Shown piece after piece: positions 45,989 to 56,243 of a DNA stretch of 64,000 nt (the stretch's first letter is position 1; each line of letters opens with the position of its first letter). Origin of the DNA: Vibrio agarilyticus. GTDB lineage: Bacteria; Pseudomonadota; Gammaproteobacteria; Enterobacterales; Vibrionaceae. The notes under the pieces were generated by a model. That model worked only from the letters and a program-made list of their open reading frames with translations. It was not told the DNA's origin and did not search any database. A program made the position numbers and the translations under genes. Location: the NCBI RefSeq assembly GCF_012641465.1, contig NZ_JABAIK010000001.1, positions 62,001-126,000 on the forward strand. The letters are read 5' to 3'.

Positions 45989-47680
45989 ATGAACAATAAC
46001 AAACGTCCGTTGTACATCCCATTTGCAGGCCCCGCTCTTTTGAGTACACCACTGCTCAATAAAGGCAGCGCATTCACCGCAGAAGAGCGCACTTTTTTCA
46101 ATTTGGAAGGCTTGTTACCTGAAACCACAGAAACCATTCAGGAACAGGTTGAACGTGCCTATATGCAGTACAAGAGCTTTGAAAGTGATATGGATAAGCA
46201 TATTTATCTGCGTAACATTCAAGACACCAATGAAACGTTATTTTATCGCTTGGTGCAAAACCACATCAGCGAAATGATGCCCATCATCTATACCCCGACG
46301 GTAGGTGCGGCGTGCGAAAACTTTTCAAATATCTATCGCCGCGGTCGTGGCCTTTTTATTTCATACCCCAATCGCGATCATATCGACGACTTGCTCAACA
46401 ATGCGGCCAATCACAACGTCAAAGTGATTGTAGTGACCGATGGCGAGCGCATTTTAGGTCTTGGGGATCAAGGGATTGGCGGTATGGGGATTCCGATTGG
46501 AAAACTGGCCCTATACACGGCGTGTGGCGGAATTAGCCCAGCTTATACACTACCCATCGTACTTGATGTGGGTACCAATAACCCACAGCGCCTTGCCGAT
46601 CCTATGTACATGGGTTGGCGTCACCCGCGCATTACTGGCGCAGATTACGACGCATTTATTGATGAGTTTATGCAAGCGGTTCAGCGCCGTTGGCCTGATG
46701 CACTGATCCAATTTGAAGACTTTGCGCAGAAAAACGCGATGCCACTACTTGAGCGTTACAAACATCGCACGTGCTGCTTCAACGATGACATTCAAGGCAC
46801 TGCGGCCATCACAGTTGGTTCTTTACTTGCCGCGTGTAAAGCTGCTGGTAGTCAACTGAGTGAGCAAAGAATTGCCTTTTTAGGCGCAGGTTCCGCAGGT
46901 TGTGGTATCGCAGAGGCCATCATTGCGCAAATGGTGTCAGAGGGCATTTCTGACGCACAGGCTCGTTCGCAAGTCTTTATGGTCGACCGCTGGGGCCTAT
47001 TGCAAGAAGGCATGCCAAATTTACTCGATTTCCAGCAGCGTTTGGTTCAAAAACTGGCCGACACACAAACTTGGCTATCAGACAATCCTTCAGCTTATTC
47101 TCTATTTGATGTTATTGCGAACGCCAAACCAACAGTGCTGATTGGCGTATCGGGTGCGCCTGGCTTATTCAGCCAAGATATTATCGAAGAGATGCACAAG
47201 CACTGCCCTCGCCCAATTGTGTTTCCATTATCAAACCCAACCAGCCGCGTCGAAGCCACACCGAGTGACATTTTGCATTGGACCAAAGGCGAGGCCCTAG
47301 TTGCCACAGGAAGCCCATTTGCTCCTGTGGTGATAGACGGTAAAACCATCACGATTGCGCAATGCAATAACAGCTACATTTTCCCGGGTATCGGACTTGG
47401 TGTCCTGGCTGTTAATGCTCGTCGCGTAACGGATGAAATGTTGATGGAATCGAGCCGCGCACTCGCGGCTTGCTCACCGCTGGCAAATCATGGCAATGGT
47501 GCATTACTGCCACCATTGGAAGAGATCCACACAGTGTCAAAGCGCATTGCTTATGCCGTTGCCAAGAAAGCCATTGAGCAAGGTGTGGCACTTGAGATCC
47601 CAGATGATGCATTGCAGCAAGCTATCGACGAAAATTTCTGGCAGCCCGTCTATCGCCGCTATAAACGTACCGCCTATTAA
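45989..47680 (+). CDS. maeA: NAD-dependent malic enzyme
   Basis: Malic enzyme of 563 residues (565 in E. coli MaeA). It oxidatively decarboxylates malate to pyruvate. Motifs: [20 protein letters not shown] with the catalytic Tyr, [40 protein letters not shown] with metal ligands, the dinucleotide fold [14 protein letters not shown], and [12 protein letters not shown]. The start is ATG 45989 (Met-Asn-Asn-Asn), preceded by AAGG; the frame opens 42 bp earlier with sequence that does not fit the family. Monocistronic. Confidence 0.96.
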   Translation: MNNNKRPLYIPFAGPALLSTPLLNKGSAFTAEERTFFNLEGLLPETTETIQEQVERAYMQYKSFESDMDKHIYLRNIQDTNETLFYRLVQNHISEMMPIIYTPTVGAACENFSNIYRRGRGLFISYPNRDHIDDLLNNAANHNVKVIVVTDGERILGLGDQGIGGMGIPIGKLALYTACGGISPAYTLPIVLDVGTNNPQRLADPMYMGWRHPRITGADYDAFIDEFMQAVQRRWPDALIQFEDFAQKNAMPLLERYKHRTCCFNDDIQGTAAITVGSLLAACKAAGSQLSEQRIAFLGAGSAGCGIAEAIIAQMVSEGISDAQARSQVFMVDRWGLLQEGMPNLLDFQQRLVQKLADTQTWLSDNPSAYSLFDVIANAKPTVLIGVSGAPGLFSQDIIEEMHKHCPRPIVFPLSNPTSRVEATPSDILHWTKGEALVATGSPFAPVVIDGKTITIAQCNNSYIFPGIGLGVLAVNARRVTDEMLMESSRALAACSPLANHGNGALLPPLEEIHTVSKRIAYAVAKKAIEQGVALEIPDDALQQAIDENFWQPVYRRYKRTAY

Positions 47681-47891
47681 ACGAAGGGAATCAAGGTTAC
47701 AGTAAGACGAGTAACACATTCGGCTTTAGCCTACGGGCTTGGCCGATGTTCCCTCACCGCATGCGCTGATTCATTATTAAGACTGTGCGCTAACCATCAG
47801 CAATTTCGACGGTTTTCTTGCTTGAGATCTTCTCGAGCTACCATTGAGTGAGTATGATAGTGCACATTGTGAATTGTTTTACGGAGTGGGT

Positions 47892-48608
47892 GTGTCGCTG
47901 TTGAATTTTTTCCGTCACAAACCCAGACATATTTGGCTGAAACGAATCGCCCTTAGTCTCCTCATCGGTGGATTTTCTCTACTGATATTCATGGTCACCG
48001 TAGACCGCCTTATTGCGCTGCAAACACGCGATCAAATTGCCACGAATACCAGCACACTGCCCGAATTCGACGTAGCGGTAGTACTCGGTACCAGTAAATA
48101 CATCGGTAAACAACTTAACAGCTATTATTCTCATCGAATCGACGCAGCAATCGCTCTGTACCAACAAGGTAAGGTTGGGCACTTCTTACTTAGCGGTGAT
48201 AACGCACACCGTTCTTATAACGAGCCTTGGACCATGAAACGCGATTTGTTACGCGCAGAAGTGCCTGAAAGCTCAATCCATCTTGATTATGCCGGATTTC
48301 GTACCCTCGACTCGATTGTTCGAGCTAAAAAAATCTTTGCCACTGATGATTTTTTGATCATCACGCAACGCTTTCATTGCGAACGCGCGCTGTTTATCGC
48401 CAATGCCTATGACATTAATGCTCGATGCCTCGCGGTAAAAGGCCCCGATAAGGCCAATTGGTCAATGACTCTGCGTGAAGTACTTGCGCGAGTCAAGGCA
48501 GTGCTTGACCTTTATATTATGAATACGCAGCCGAAATTTCTCGGCCCTCAAGAGCCCATTTTATTACGTCAAGCAAACACGAACGAAGAAGCCAATAAAG
48601 CACTTTAA
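47892..48608 (+). CDS. SanA/YdcF-type envelope protein (DUF218)
   Basis: A 238-residue protein with one N-terminal membrane helix (LLIGGFSLLIFMVTV) and a DUF218 domain: DVAVVLGTSKYIG, SHRIDAAIALYQQGKV, LLSGDNAHRSYNEPW, DYAGFRTLDSIVRAK and FLIITQRFHCERALFIANAY. This most resembles SanA, which affects envelope permeability and vancomycin resistance at high temperature in E. coli (239 residues). I chose GTG 47892 because GGAG lies five bases before it; GTG 47886 and TTG 47844 are alternatives. Confidence 0.87.
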   Translation: MSLLNFFRHKPRHIWLKRIALSLLIGGFSLLIFMVTVDRLIALQTRDQIATNTSTLPEFDVAVVLGTSKYIGKQLNSYYSHRIDAAIALYQQGKVGHFLLSGDNAHRSYNEPWTMKRDLLRAEVPESSIHLDYAGFRTLDSIVRAKKIFATDDFLIITQRFHCERALFIANAYDINARCLAVKGPDKANWSMTLREVLARVKAVLDLYIMNTQPKFLGPQEPILLRQANTNEEANKAL

Positions 48609-48758
48609 ATCGCCTCCCTCATTCATTTTCTTCCTTACCTCACACTTTCGATTTCTCAAAGCAATTTAGTTCAGCACAAACTGAAAAAATTCAATAACAT
48701 CACCATAGCAATAACAACAAAAACCCTACATTTGCTTTATTCGAAAGGAGTCTTAATC

Positions 48759-50129
48759 ATGACTGCGCTTACGCTCACAATGAAGAATTGGCTGTTTACT
48801 CGAAACAGCATGATATTGTCCACAAATGTCATTTTATTCGCGATTCTGCTCAATACGCTGCCCTTTGAACCTCAGGTGGTTACTGGACTGAGTATTCTCA
48901 CATTTGTTGCGATCTTATGGTTAACAGAAGCAATCCACGTCAGTATTACTGCTCTGCTCATTCCTCTACTCGCGATAAGTTTTGGTATTTTTAATACTCA
49001 AGCTGCGCTAAATAACTTTTCCAATTCAATCATTTTCTTATTTCTCGGCGGGTTCGCACTCGCCGCCGCGCTACATCGACAACAACTCGATCAAGCTATT
49101 GCAGATAAAGTCCTGCTTATTGCTCGAGGAAAAATGTCCACCGCGGTTTTCATGTTGTTTGGTGTCAGTGCCGGGTTATCAATGTGGATTTCCAATACCG
49201 CCACAACCGCAATGATGTTACCGCTGGTTTTGGGCGTCATGAGCAAATTAGATCGCGAAAAACATCACAGTACTTTTTTGTTTGTTCTTCTCGGCGTCGC
49301 TTATTGCGCCTCAATTGGCGGCATTGCAACTTTGGTTGGCAGCCCTCCGAACGCCATTGCAGCGGCAGAAGTGGGACTCAATTTTACTGAGTGGATGGCG
49401 CTTGGCTTGCCAATTTCACTGCTTTTGTTACCCGTTGCGGTCATCATTCTCTACGGCATGACTAAGCCAAACCTCAACCATCAGTTCGAGCTTGACCATA
49501 AACCAGTTCAATGGACCAATGGTAAGATGATCACGCTTGCGATCTTCGCCCTTACTGTGTTTATGTGGATTTTTAGCAAACCCATCAATGCCATGCTGGG
49601 CGGCTTTGCAAAATTTGATACCATGGTCGCGCTTGGTGCCATTGTACTACTCGGAGCATCAAAGGCCGTTCATTGGAAAGACATTGAAAAAACCACTGAC
49701 TGGGGCGTGCTACTGCTGTTCGGGGGTGGGATCTGTTTAAGTAACATTCTCAAAGCCACAGGAACCAGCGTGTTTTTGGCCCATGGACTGAGCCAGTTTT
49801 TAGAACAAGCGGGCATTTTTATCACTATTGTTGCCGTCGTCTCCTTCGTGGTGTTTTTAACCGAGTTTGCCAGCAACACCGCCAGTGCCGCGCTTTTAGT
49901 TCCGGTATTTGCCACCATTGCAGAAGCGCTTGGCATCTCTCCTGTCATCCTTTCCGCTCTCATTGCGGTTGCGGCATCTTGCGCCTTCATGCTGCCAGTC
50001 GCGACGCCCCCAAATGCCATCGTTTTTGGTACCGGCCACATTAAACAACGAGAGATGATGCGTATCGGCGTAGTCCTCAACATTGCTTGCATTGCAGTGC
50101 TGAGTCTATTCGCAGCGATTTTCTGGTAA
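48759..50129 (+). CDS. DASS/SLC13-family sodium-coupled anion transporter
   Basis: A 456-residue inner membrane protein with about 12 spans. It has the two SNT motifs of the divalent anion:sodium symporters, [14 protein letters not shown] and [14 protein letters not shown], plus [15 protein letters not shown] and [15 protein letters not shown]. Such carriers import dicarboxylates, citrate or sulfate. Substrate cannot be told, although its position after the malic enzyme and SanA-like genes would suit a C4-dicarboxylate. GAAAGGAG at 48743-48750 is a strong ribosome site for ATG 48759. Confidence 0.9.
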   Translation: MTALTLTMKNWLFTRNSMILSTNVILFAILLNTLPFEPQVVTGLSILTFVAILWLTEAIHVSITALLIPLLAISFGIFNTQAALNNFSNSIIFLFLGGFALAAALHRQQLDQAIADKVLLIARGKMSTAVFMLFGVSAGLSMWISNTATTAMMLPLVLGVMSKLDREKHHSTFLFVLLGVAYCASIGGIATLVGSPPNAIAAAEVGLNFTEWMALGLPISLLLLPVAVIILYGMTKPNLNHQFELDHKPVQWTNGKMITLAIFALTVFMWIFSKPINAMLGGFAKFDTMVALGAIVLLGASKAVHWKDIEKTTDWGVLLLFGGGICLSNILKATGTSVFLAHGLSQFLEQAGIFITIVAVVSFVVFLTEFASNTASAALLVPVFATIAEALGISPVILSALIAVAASCAFMLPVATPPNAIVFGTGHIKQREMMRIGVVLNIACIAVLSLFAAIFW

Positions 50130-50162
50130 GAAAATCGCCCGCATTCTGACCAAGCTTGCGGC

Positions 50163-50305
50163 TATACCCAACCAACTTGGAGATGCCGATAAGCGACAAG
50201 CGAGCAAAACCTCATCACACAAACAAACGATGTGATGAGGTTTGTGAGAGCCAATCCCACAATTTTTTGGAGAAAAGCGCTGCAACTTGATGTAAGGCGG
50301 GTATA
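50163..50305. repeat. Intergenic repeat, family 1 copy H
   Basis: Left end TATACCCAACCAACTTGGAG, core with AAGCGAGCAAAACCTCATCA, GATGTGATGAGGTTTGTGAG, and right end GCAACTTGATGTAAGG to GGGTATAC. The ACCTCATCACA / TGTGATGAGGT pair forms an 11-bp stem. It ends 30 bp before the DUF2797 start. Confidence 0.8.
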
Positions 50306-50334
50306 CTCGCAATAAACACTATCTGAGCTCAATT

Positions 50335-51174
50335 ATGTCAATGATTTTTAAAGGCACTCTTGCCAAGTTACGCAGCACGCTTAGCGCGCCTGTCGACTAT
50401 CAATTGCCAGTCGGCGAAGACAGCCTAAGTCTCAACCCTTTGATTGGTGAGTCATTGACTTTGCGACACACGGGCAATATTTATTGCTGCTCATGCGGAA
50501 AGAAAACCAAAAAAAGCTATTCACAGGGCCACTGTTTTGTCTGCATGAAAAAACTCGCTGCGTGTGACATGTGCATAATGAAACCTGAAACTTGCCACTA
50601 TGCTGCGGGCACCTGCCGCGAACCCGAGTGGGGCGAAGCAAATTGCATGGTGGACCATTACGTTTATCTTTCAAACACTTCAAGCGTTAAAGTGGGGATC
50701 ACACGCCACACGCAGATCCCAACCCGTTGGATTGATCAAGGTGCCACGCAAGGTTTACCTATTTATCGAGTCAAAAGCCGCTATATTTCCGGTTTGGTGG
50801 AAGTTGCTTTAGCCCAGCATATCGCCGATAAAACCAACTGGCGCACCTTATTAAAACAAGATGGTGAGCCGCTACCACTTGACGCACTTGCAGCAGAGCT
50901 TAAACCTAAAATCGCTGACACAATTGATGCCATCAAACAACAAAATGGCGATGATGCTGTCTGCGAGCTCAGTGCCGAGACGACTGACATTCATTATCCA
51001 GTTACACACTATCCCACCAAAATCGTTTCGCATAATTTTGACAAAAACCCCGAAGTCAGTGGTGTACTTCAGGGCATCAAGGGGCAATACCTTATTTTTG
51101 ATACTGGGGTTATCAATGTGCGTAAATTCACCGCGTACGAAGTAGAAGTTCAAGTACGTCAAACAGCTGACTAA
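50335..51174 (+). CDS. DUF2797 family protein
   Basis: A 279-residue protein of the DUF2797 family. It carries a cysteine-rich N-terminal half (CCSCGKKTKKSYSQGHCFVC, CDMCIMKPETCHY, EANC) that looks like one or two zinc sites, and then a VYLSNTSSVKVGITRHTQIP box that resembles the GIY-YIG nuclease strand pattern. Nucleic acid binding is plausible but unproven. The stop lies inside the 3' end of the convergent PLP-enzyme gene, an overlap of 47 bp. Confidence 0.82.
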   Translation: MSMIFKGTLAKLRSTLSAPVDYQLPVGEDSLSLNPLIGESLTLRHTGNIYCCSCGKKTKKSYSQGHCFVCMKKLAACDMCIMKPETCHYAAGTCREPEWGEANCMVDHYVYLSNTSSVKVGITRHTQIPTRWIDQGATQGLPIYRVKSRYISGLVEVALAQHIADKTNWRTLLKQDGEPLPLDALAAELKPKIADTIDAIKQQNGDDAVCELSAETTDIHYPVTHYPTKIVSHNFDKNPEVSGVLQGIKGQYLIFDTGVINVRKFTAYEVEVQVRQTAD

Positions 51175-52366
51175 TTTCCTCAAGGGTGTTGTAATGCATA
51201 CAACCAATACGCAAAACACCACCCTTTTGCGACAGACCAATGACATCAATCACATCCGGCGCATAAAAGTGACCACTGCCGGTGCAAATTTGTCGCTGAC
51301 CAAGCGCACTGGCTAACTCACTGGCATTACAAGAGTCAAAACTTAACGCAAACGTTGGTGTGCGTCGCGCCATATTCGAGTCTTTAATGCCATAAAGCGT
51401 GACACCGTCTAAAGCCGCCAAACGCTCAAGAAAATGACATGTTAGTTTCGCTTCATGCGTGGCATAACAATCAAAACTTTGCTCAAGTTGTTTACGTAAT
51501 GAAACGTGCGATTCGCCCCACTGCGCCAAGTAATCAATACTGGCACTCAATCCAGCCAGCGCCTCAAAGCTTTGTGTGCCCATTTCAAATCGACTGGGCC
51601 CGTGATTAGGCGCGGGCGAAATTCGACTTGGCGTCAGTGACTCAAGCCAAGGGTTCGCAATGTAAGCAATACCCAGGTGGGGGCCAAAAAATTTATAGTT
51701 AGAGCACACCAAATAATCACAACCGAGCGCCGTAACATCGAGCAAGCGATGTGGCACGCAGTGAACTGCGTCAACATAGACTTGCGCGCCCACCGCTTTG
51801 GCGGCGGAAATAATCTCATCCAGCGGTGTAATCGTCCCTGTCACATTCGCAGCAGCCGTCACCGCAATCAAGCGCGTTCTGGGCGTTATAAGACTCAGTA
51901 TCTGCGCCACATCCACGCCTGCCGTGGTCAAATCAAGTGGCGCTTTATGGACCGTCGCACCTCGTTCCTGGGCCATTTGTTGCCAAGGGCTCACATTGGC
52001 GTAGTGATCCGCTTGCGTCACAATCACCTCATCACCGGGTTGCCACTGCTGAGCAATCGCGCGACTGAGAGTAAAGGTCAGTGAGGTCATATTGGCGCCG
52101 AACACAATATTGTCGCTGTGCGGCGCGTTGAGCAAAGTCGCAGCGGCCATACGAGCATGAGACACAATGTCATGCGTTTGCGCGCTGCAATAAAAATGCC
52201 CGCCAAAATTAGCACTAAAATTCTCGAGGTAGTCTACCATGGCATTGACCACGCGCTGCGGCACCTTTGACCCACTTGGCCCATCAAAAAATAAAGTGTG
52301 CTTAGGTATTTTACGCGACACCAAGGCGGGAAACTGCGCTCGAAGCGCATTGAGATCGAACGGCAT
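51128..52366 (-). CDS. Class V aminotransferase / cysteine desulfurase-like PLP enzyme
   Basis: A 412-residue fold-type I PLP enzyme of the cysteine desulfurase-like group. Visible parts: FFDGPSGSKVPQRVV at the start, the PLP phosphate region VFGANMTSLTF, VYVDAVHCVPH with the Asp that binds the pyridine nitrogen, and SNYKFFGPHLG with the PLP Lys. It lacks an obvious catalytic cysteine loop before the C-terminal domain (an IC-TGSGHFY segment is present instead), so desulfurase activity is uncertain. It starts 14 bp after the dioxygenase gene and is surely cotranscribed with it. Confidence 0.85.
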   Translation of the reverse strand: MPFDLNALRAQFPALVSRKIPKHTLFFDGPSGSKVPQRVVNAMVDYLENFSANFGGHFYCSAQTHDIVSHARMAAATLLNAPHSDNIVFGANMTSLTFTLSRAIAQQWQPGDEVIVTQADHYANVSPWQQMAQERGATVHKAPLDLTTAGVDVAQILSLITPRTRLIAVTAAANVTGTITPLDEIISAAKAVGAQVYVDAVHCVPHRLLDVTALGCDYLVCSNYKFFGPHLGIAYIANPWLESLTPSRISPAPNHGPSRFEMGTQSFEALAGLSASIDYLAQWGESHVSLRKQLEQSFDCYATHEAKLTCHFLERLAALDGVTLYGIKDSNMARRTPTFALSFDSCNASELASALGQRQICTGSGHFYAPDVIDVIGLSQKGGVLRIGCMHYNTLEEISQLFDVLELLLRTR

Positions 52367-52380
52367 TCATCACTCCTTGA

Positions 52381-53022
52381 TTATGACGCGGCTTTCGCCG
52401 TCAAAACAAACACATCCATATAACCCATTTCATTACGCTTAATCGCACGGATCGGTTGCGCGTTATGCCACAGCCGATTATCGGCGAGAAAAACCACCTC
52501 CCCATCTTCCAAGATCTTACGAAAAAAAGGCGCCTCATCTGCATCACCATAGAGCATGATTTCACCACCGACAATGTTGTGCCGCGCAATGCCCACCAGT
52601 GCGATATGATCAAAGCCATCTTGGTGCACGCCCTCTGGCGCAACGGGTGTTTCGTCAAAGCGAGTAATAATCCGAATTTGATGCACTTCAATCTCATGTT
52701 CGTCTGGCAGATGATGCGCCTGAGTAAATAAGGTGATGAGCTCTACAAAACCGTCACTTTGCAACGTGCTTATCTCTAAAGGCTCAAAATGTCGTAACAC
52801 ATCCCCTTGAAAGGCATTAATGCGAGCGCTTTGCTGAAACTCATGTCGGGCAGTTGGGCACAACTTGCCATGGCGCATGGTAACGACAGAGTAACGACGC
52901 AGCCGATATTGACCATCGGCGTGCTCTGTATGAGGTAGGGTAAAAAACGAAGGCGCCAACGTGGTGCGCCCCTCAAGACTAAGATTAGTTATATGCAGGG
53001 TATTTTCATGACAATGAAGCAT
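52381..53022 (-). CDS. 2OG-Fe dioxygenase family protein (PF10014 type)
   Basis: A 213-residue protein resembling the 2OG-Fe dioxygenase family that includes L-isoleucine and other free amino-acid hydroxylases. The iron facial triad is probably His-x-Asp in EGVHQDGFDHIALV and the distal His in LWHNAQPI; an Arg in that last region (RAIKRNEMGYMDVFVL) would bind 2-oxoglutarate. The RRYSVVTM and EIEVHQIRI segments also fit the family. The ATG 53022 has an ideal ribosome site, GGAGGTGATT. It is followed by the PLP-enzyme gene and divergent from trxB. Confidence 0.8.
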   Translation of the reverse strand: MLHCHENTLHITNLSLEGRTTLAPSFFTLPHTEHADGQYRLRRYSVVTMRHGKLCPTARHEFQQSARINAFQGDVLRHFEPLEISTLQSDGFVELITLFTQAHHLPDEHEIEVHQIRIITRFDETPVAPEGVHQDGFDHIALVGIARHNIVGGEIMLYGDADEAPFFRKILEDGEVVFLADNRLWHNAQPIRAIKRNEMGYMDVFVLTAKAAS

Positions 53023-53114
53023 AATCACCTCCAATATTGAGTTTTCATCGGTATATGTGATGACTTATTGCTCAATTACAGTGTTATTCATTAACGCCTC
53101 ATTTGCAATTTCAG

Positions 53115-53136
53115 CGACGACGGCGCGCCATCGTCG
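53115..53136. promoter_or_regulatory. 22-bp near-perfect palindrome between the dioxygenase operon and trxB
   Basis: Half-sites CGACGACGGCG and CGCCATCGTCG differ at one position. It sits centrally in the 200-bp divergent region, where an operator for one or both units would be expected; it could also act as a hairpin in the trxB leader. The factor is unknown. Confidence 0.45.
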
Positions 53137-53169
53137 ACATTGTCTGTGACAAAAAGGCGCTTTTAATGA

Positions 53170-54186
<1,017 letters not shown>

Positions 54187-54205
54187 TCACGCGTCGAATA
54201 AGCTC

Positions 54206-54238
54206 AACCCAGTGTTAGTCTCGCTGGGTTATTTTGTT
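54206..54238 (+). terminator. Rho-independent terminator of trxB
   Basis: Stem AACCCAG / CTGGGTT with an 11-nt loop, then ATTTTGTTT; 20 bp after the trxB stop. Confidence 0.8.
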
Positions 54239-54266
54239 TGTATCCAAGCCACTTGGAGTAAACAGG

Positions 54267-54405
54267 TATACCCAAACCACTTGGAGTTGCCGGTCGGCGG
54301 CAAGCGAGCAAAGCCTCTGAGCACTTCGTGAGCATAGATAAACTATGTGATGAGGTTTATGAGGGTCAGCCAACGCCCCTGCTGCTTCAATTGGGAAGGG
54401 TATAT
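54267..54405. repeat. Intergenic repeat, family 1 copy I (complete)
   Basis: TATACCCAAACCACTTGGAG, then GGCGGCAAGCGAGCAAAGCC, CTCTGAGCACTTCGTGAGCA, a CATAG-ATAAA-CTATG hairpin, and the right end GCTTCAATTGGGAAGGGTAT. A separate half-end (TATCCAAGCCACTTGGAG) precedes it. It lies 39 bp before cydD. Confidence 0.85.
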
Positions 54406-54443
54406 ACTTCCGTTTCAAAAATCATAATTATTAAGCCTTTTCA

Positions 54444-56243
54444 ATGGATAAAAAGAAACAACGCGCTTTAAATCAATGGCTCAAGCAGCAAAGCAAACTG
54501 GCAAAACGCTGGTTGATGATTGCAATTGGGCTAGGGGTTGTTTCTAGCGTATTTTTAATTGCTCAAGCGGCGCTGCTTGCGTCAATTTTGCACCAAGTGA
54601 TCATTGAGCAGGTCGATAAATCTCAATTGATCCCGCAATTTATTGCCCTCGCATTTATGGTCGTGGGCAAATCGGCTTGTGCATGGGGCCGTGAGATCGC
54701 AGGATTTCGTTGCGGCGAGGAGATCCGTGTCTATATTCGCCAATTGATCCTCGATAAAATGCAACAACTAGGACCTGCCTACATCAAGGGAAAACCCGTT
54801 GGTGCTTGGGCCACCTTGCTGCTTGAGCAAGTGGAAAATATGCAGGACTTCTTTTCCCGCTACCTACCGCAGATGGTATTGTCTGTTGCCGTGCCACTGT
54901 TGATTTTAGTAGTGGTATTTCCTGTCAACTGGGCGGCAGGCGTTATTTTCCTTGTAACGGCGCCACTGGTGCCACTGTTTATGGCTTTGGTTGGCATTAA
55001 AGCGGCCGACGCCAGCCGCAAAAACTTTAAGGCGCTCCAACGACTTTCTGGTCATTTTTATGACCGCTTGCAGGCGATGACCACCATTCGTCTTTTCAAT
55101 CGAGCTCAGGCGGAAGCGGATGTGTTACGCGGCGCGTCTGATGTATTTCGTGAACGCACTATGGATGTGCTTAAAGTCGCCTTTCTCTCCTCTGCCGTTC
55201 TTGAATTTTTCACGTCGATTTCCATTGCGTTAACGGCGGTTTACTTTGGCTTTGCCTTCATTGGCGAACTTAACTTTGGTCATTATGGCCTTGGCGTCAC
55301 TCTCTTTGCTGGGCTATTTGTGCTGATACTGGCGCCGGAGTTTTACCAGCCACTACGCGATCTTGGTACGTTTTATCATGCGAAACAGCAAGCCGTAGGC
55401 GCCGCAGAAAGCATCGTGGCATTTTTAGCCATAGAAACACCAAAAGCGGACCAATCCGCTGAAGGGAAACAGCCGTTGCCGACACCTGCGCAAATTACCA
55501 TTGAAGCCCATGATGTTGTGATTTTTTCCCCCGAAGGCCAGTCGTTAGTGGGGCCGCTCAGCTTCACTATCAACAATGGGGAATCGTGCGCGCTCGTTGG
55601 GCCAAGTGGCGCGGGTAAAACAACGCTCATTAACGCGTTGCTGGGCTTTTTGCCTTATGACGGCTCTTTGAAGATCAATGGCGTTGAACTTTCGCAACTT
55701 GACCTTGAGCAGTGGCGCGCCCAAATCAGTTGGGTCGGCCAAAACCCGCTGCTACTTCACGGCACAATTGAACAAAACGTCACTTTAGGCAAATCAAAGA
55801 TCGCCGCTCAAGATCTGCAAACCGCCCTTGATGACGCTCATGCAACTGAATTTGTATCGCAACATGGACTCGATTACCTCATCAGTGATCGCAGTGGCGG
55901 TCTGTCGGTAGGTCAAGCACAACGGTTAGCATTAGCGCGAGCCATGTTACAACGCGGCACATTTTGGCTGCTTGATGAACCTACGGCCAGTCTGGATGCG
56001 CGCAGCGAGCGTCTAGTGTTAGACGGCATACAAAGTTATTCTAAAGGTCTTACTCAACTGATGGTGACCCACCAATTACGCGCACTTGAAAGTGTGACGC
56101 AAATTCTCGTGATGGAACAAGGTCTTTTGGTTCAACAAGGCTCCTTTGATGAACTTTCAAACCGTGAAGGCCGGTTTCAAAAGATGTTAAAGGTCCATTT
56201 GGCGGCTCTCGACCACAATAAGAAGGGGAATTTAGATGCGTGA
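54444..56243 (+). CDS. cydD: Heterodimeric ABC exporter CydD
   Basis: One half of the CydDC exporter of 599 residues, needed for assembly of cytochrome bd. It exports cysteine and glutathione and has been shown to bind heme. Six membrane helices, then an ATPase with Walker A GPSGAGKTT, the signature LSVGQAQRLALARAM and Walker B WLLDEPTASLD. Its last 8 bp overlap the start of cydC, so the two subunits are translationally coupled. Confidence 0.96.
   Translation: MDKKKQRALNQWLKQQSKLAKRWLMIAIGLGVVSSVFLIAQAALLASILHQVIIEQVDKSQLIPQFIALAFMVVGKSACAWGREIAGFRCGEEIRVYIRQLILDKMQQLGPAYIKGKPVGAWATLLLEQVENMQDFFSRYLPQMVLSVAVPLLILVVVFPVNWAAGVIFLVTAPLVPLFMALVGIKAADASRKNFKALQRLSGHFYDRLQAMTTIRLFNRAQAEADVLRGASDVFRERTMDVLKVAFLSSAVLEFFTSISIALTAVYFGFAFIGELNFGHYGLGVTLFAGLFVLILAPEFYQPLRDLGTFYHAKQQAVGAAESIVAFLAIETPKADQSAEGKQPLPTPAQITIEAHDVVIFSPEGQSLVGPLSFTINNGESCALVGPSGAGKTTLINALLGFLPYDGSLKINGVELSQLDLEQWRAQISWVGQNPLLLHGTIEQNVTLGKSKIAAQDLQTALDDAHATEFVSQHGLDYLISDRSGGLSVGQAQRLALARAMLQRGTFWLLDEPTASLDARSERLVLDGIQSYSKGLTQLMVTHQLRALESVTQILVMEQGLLVQQGSFDELSNREGRFQKMLKVHLAALDHNKKGNLDA

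Noticed and set aside
45841-46137. 98-residue minus-strand open frame overlapping maeA
   Set aside because: It is a shadow of the maeA start and its leader, with no ribosome site.
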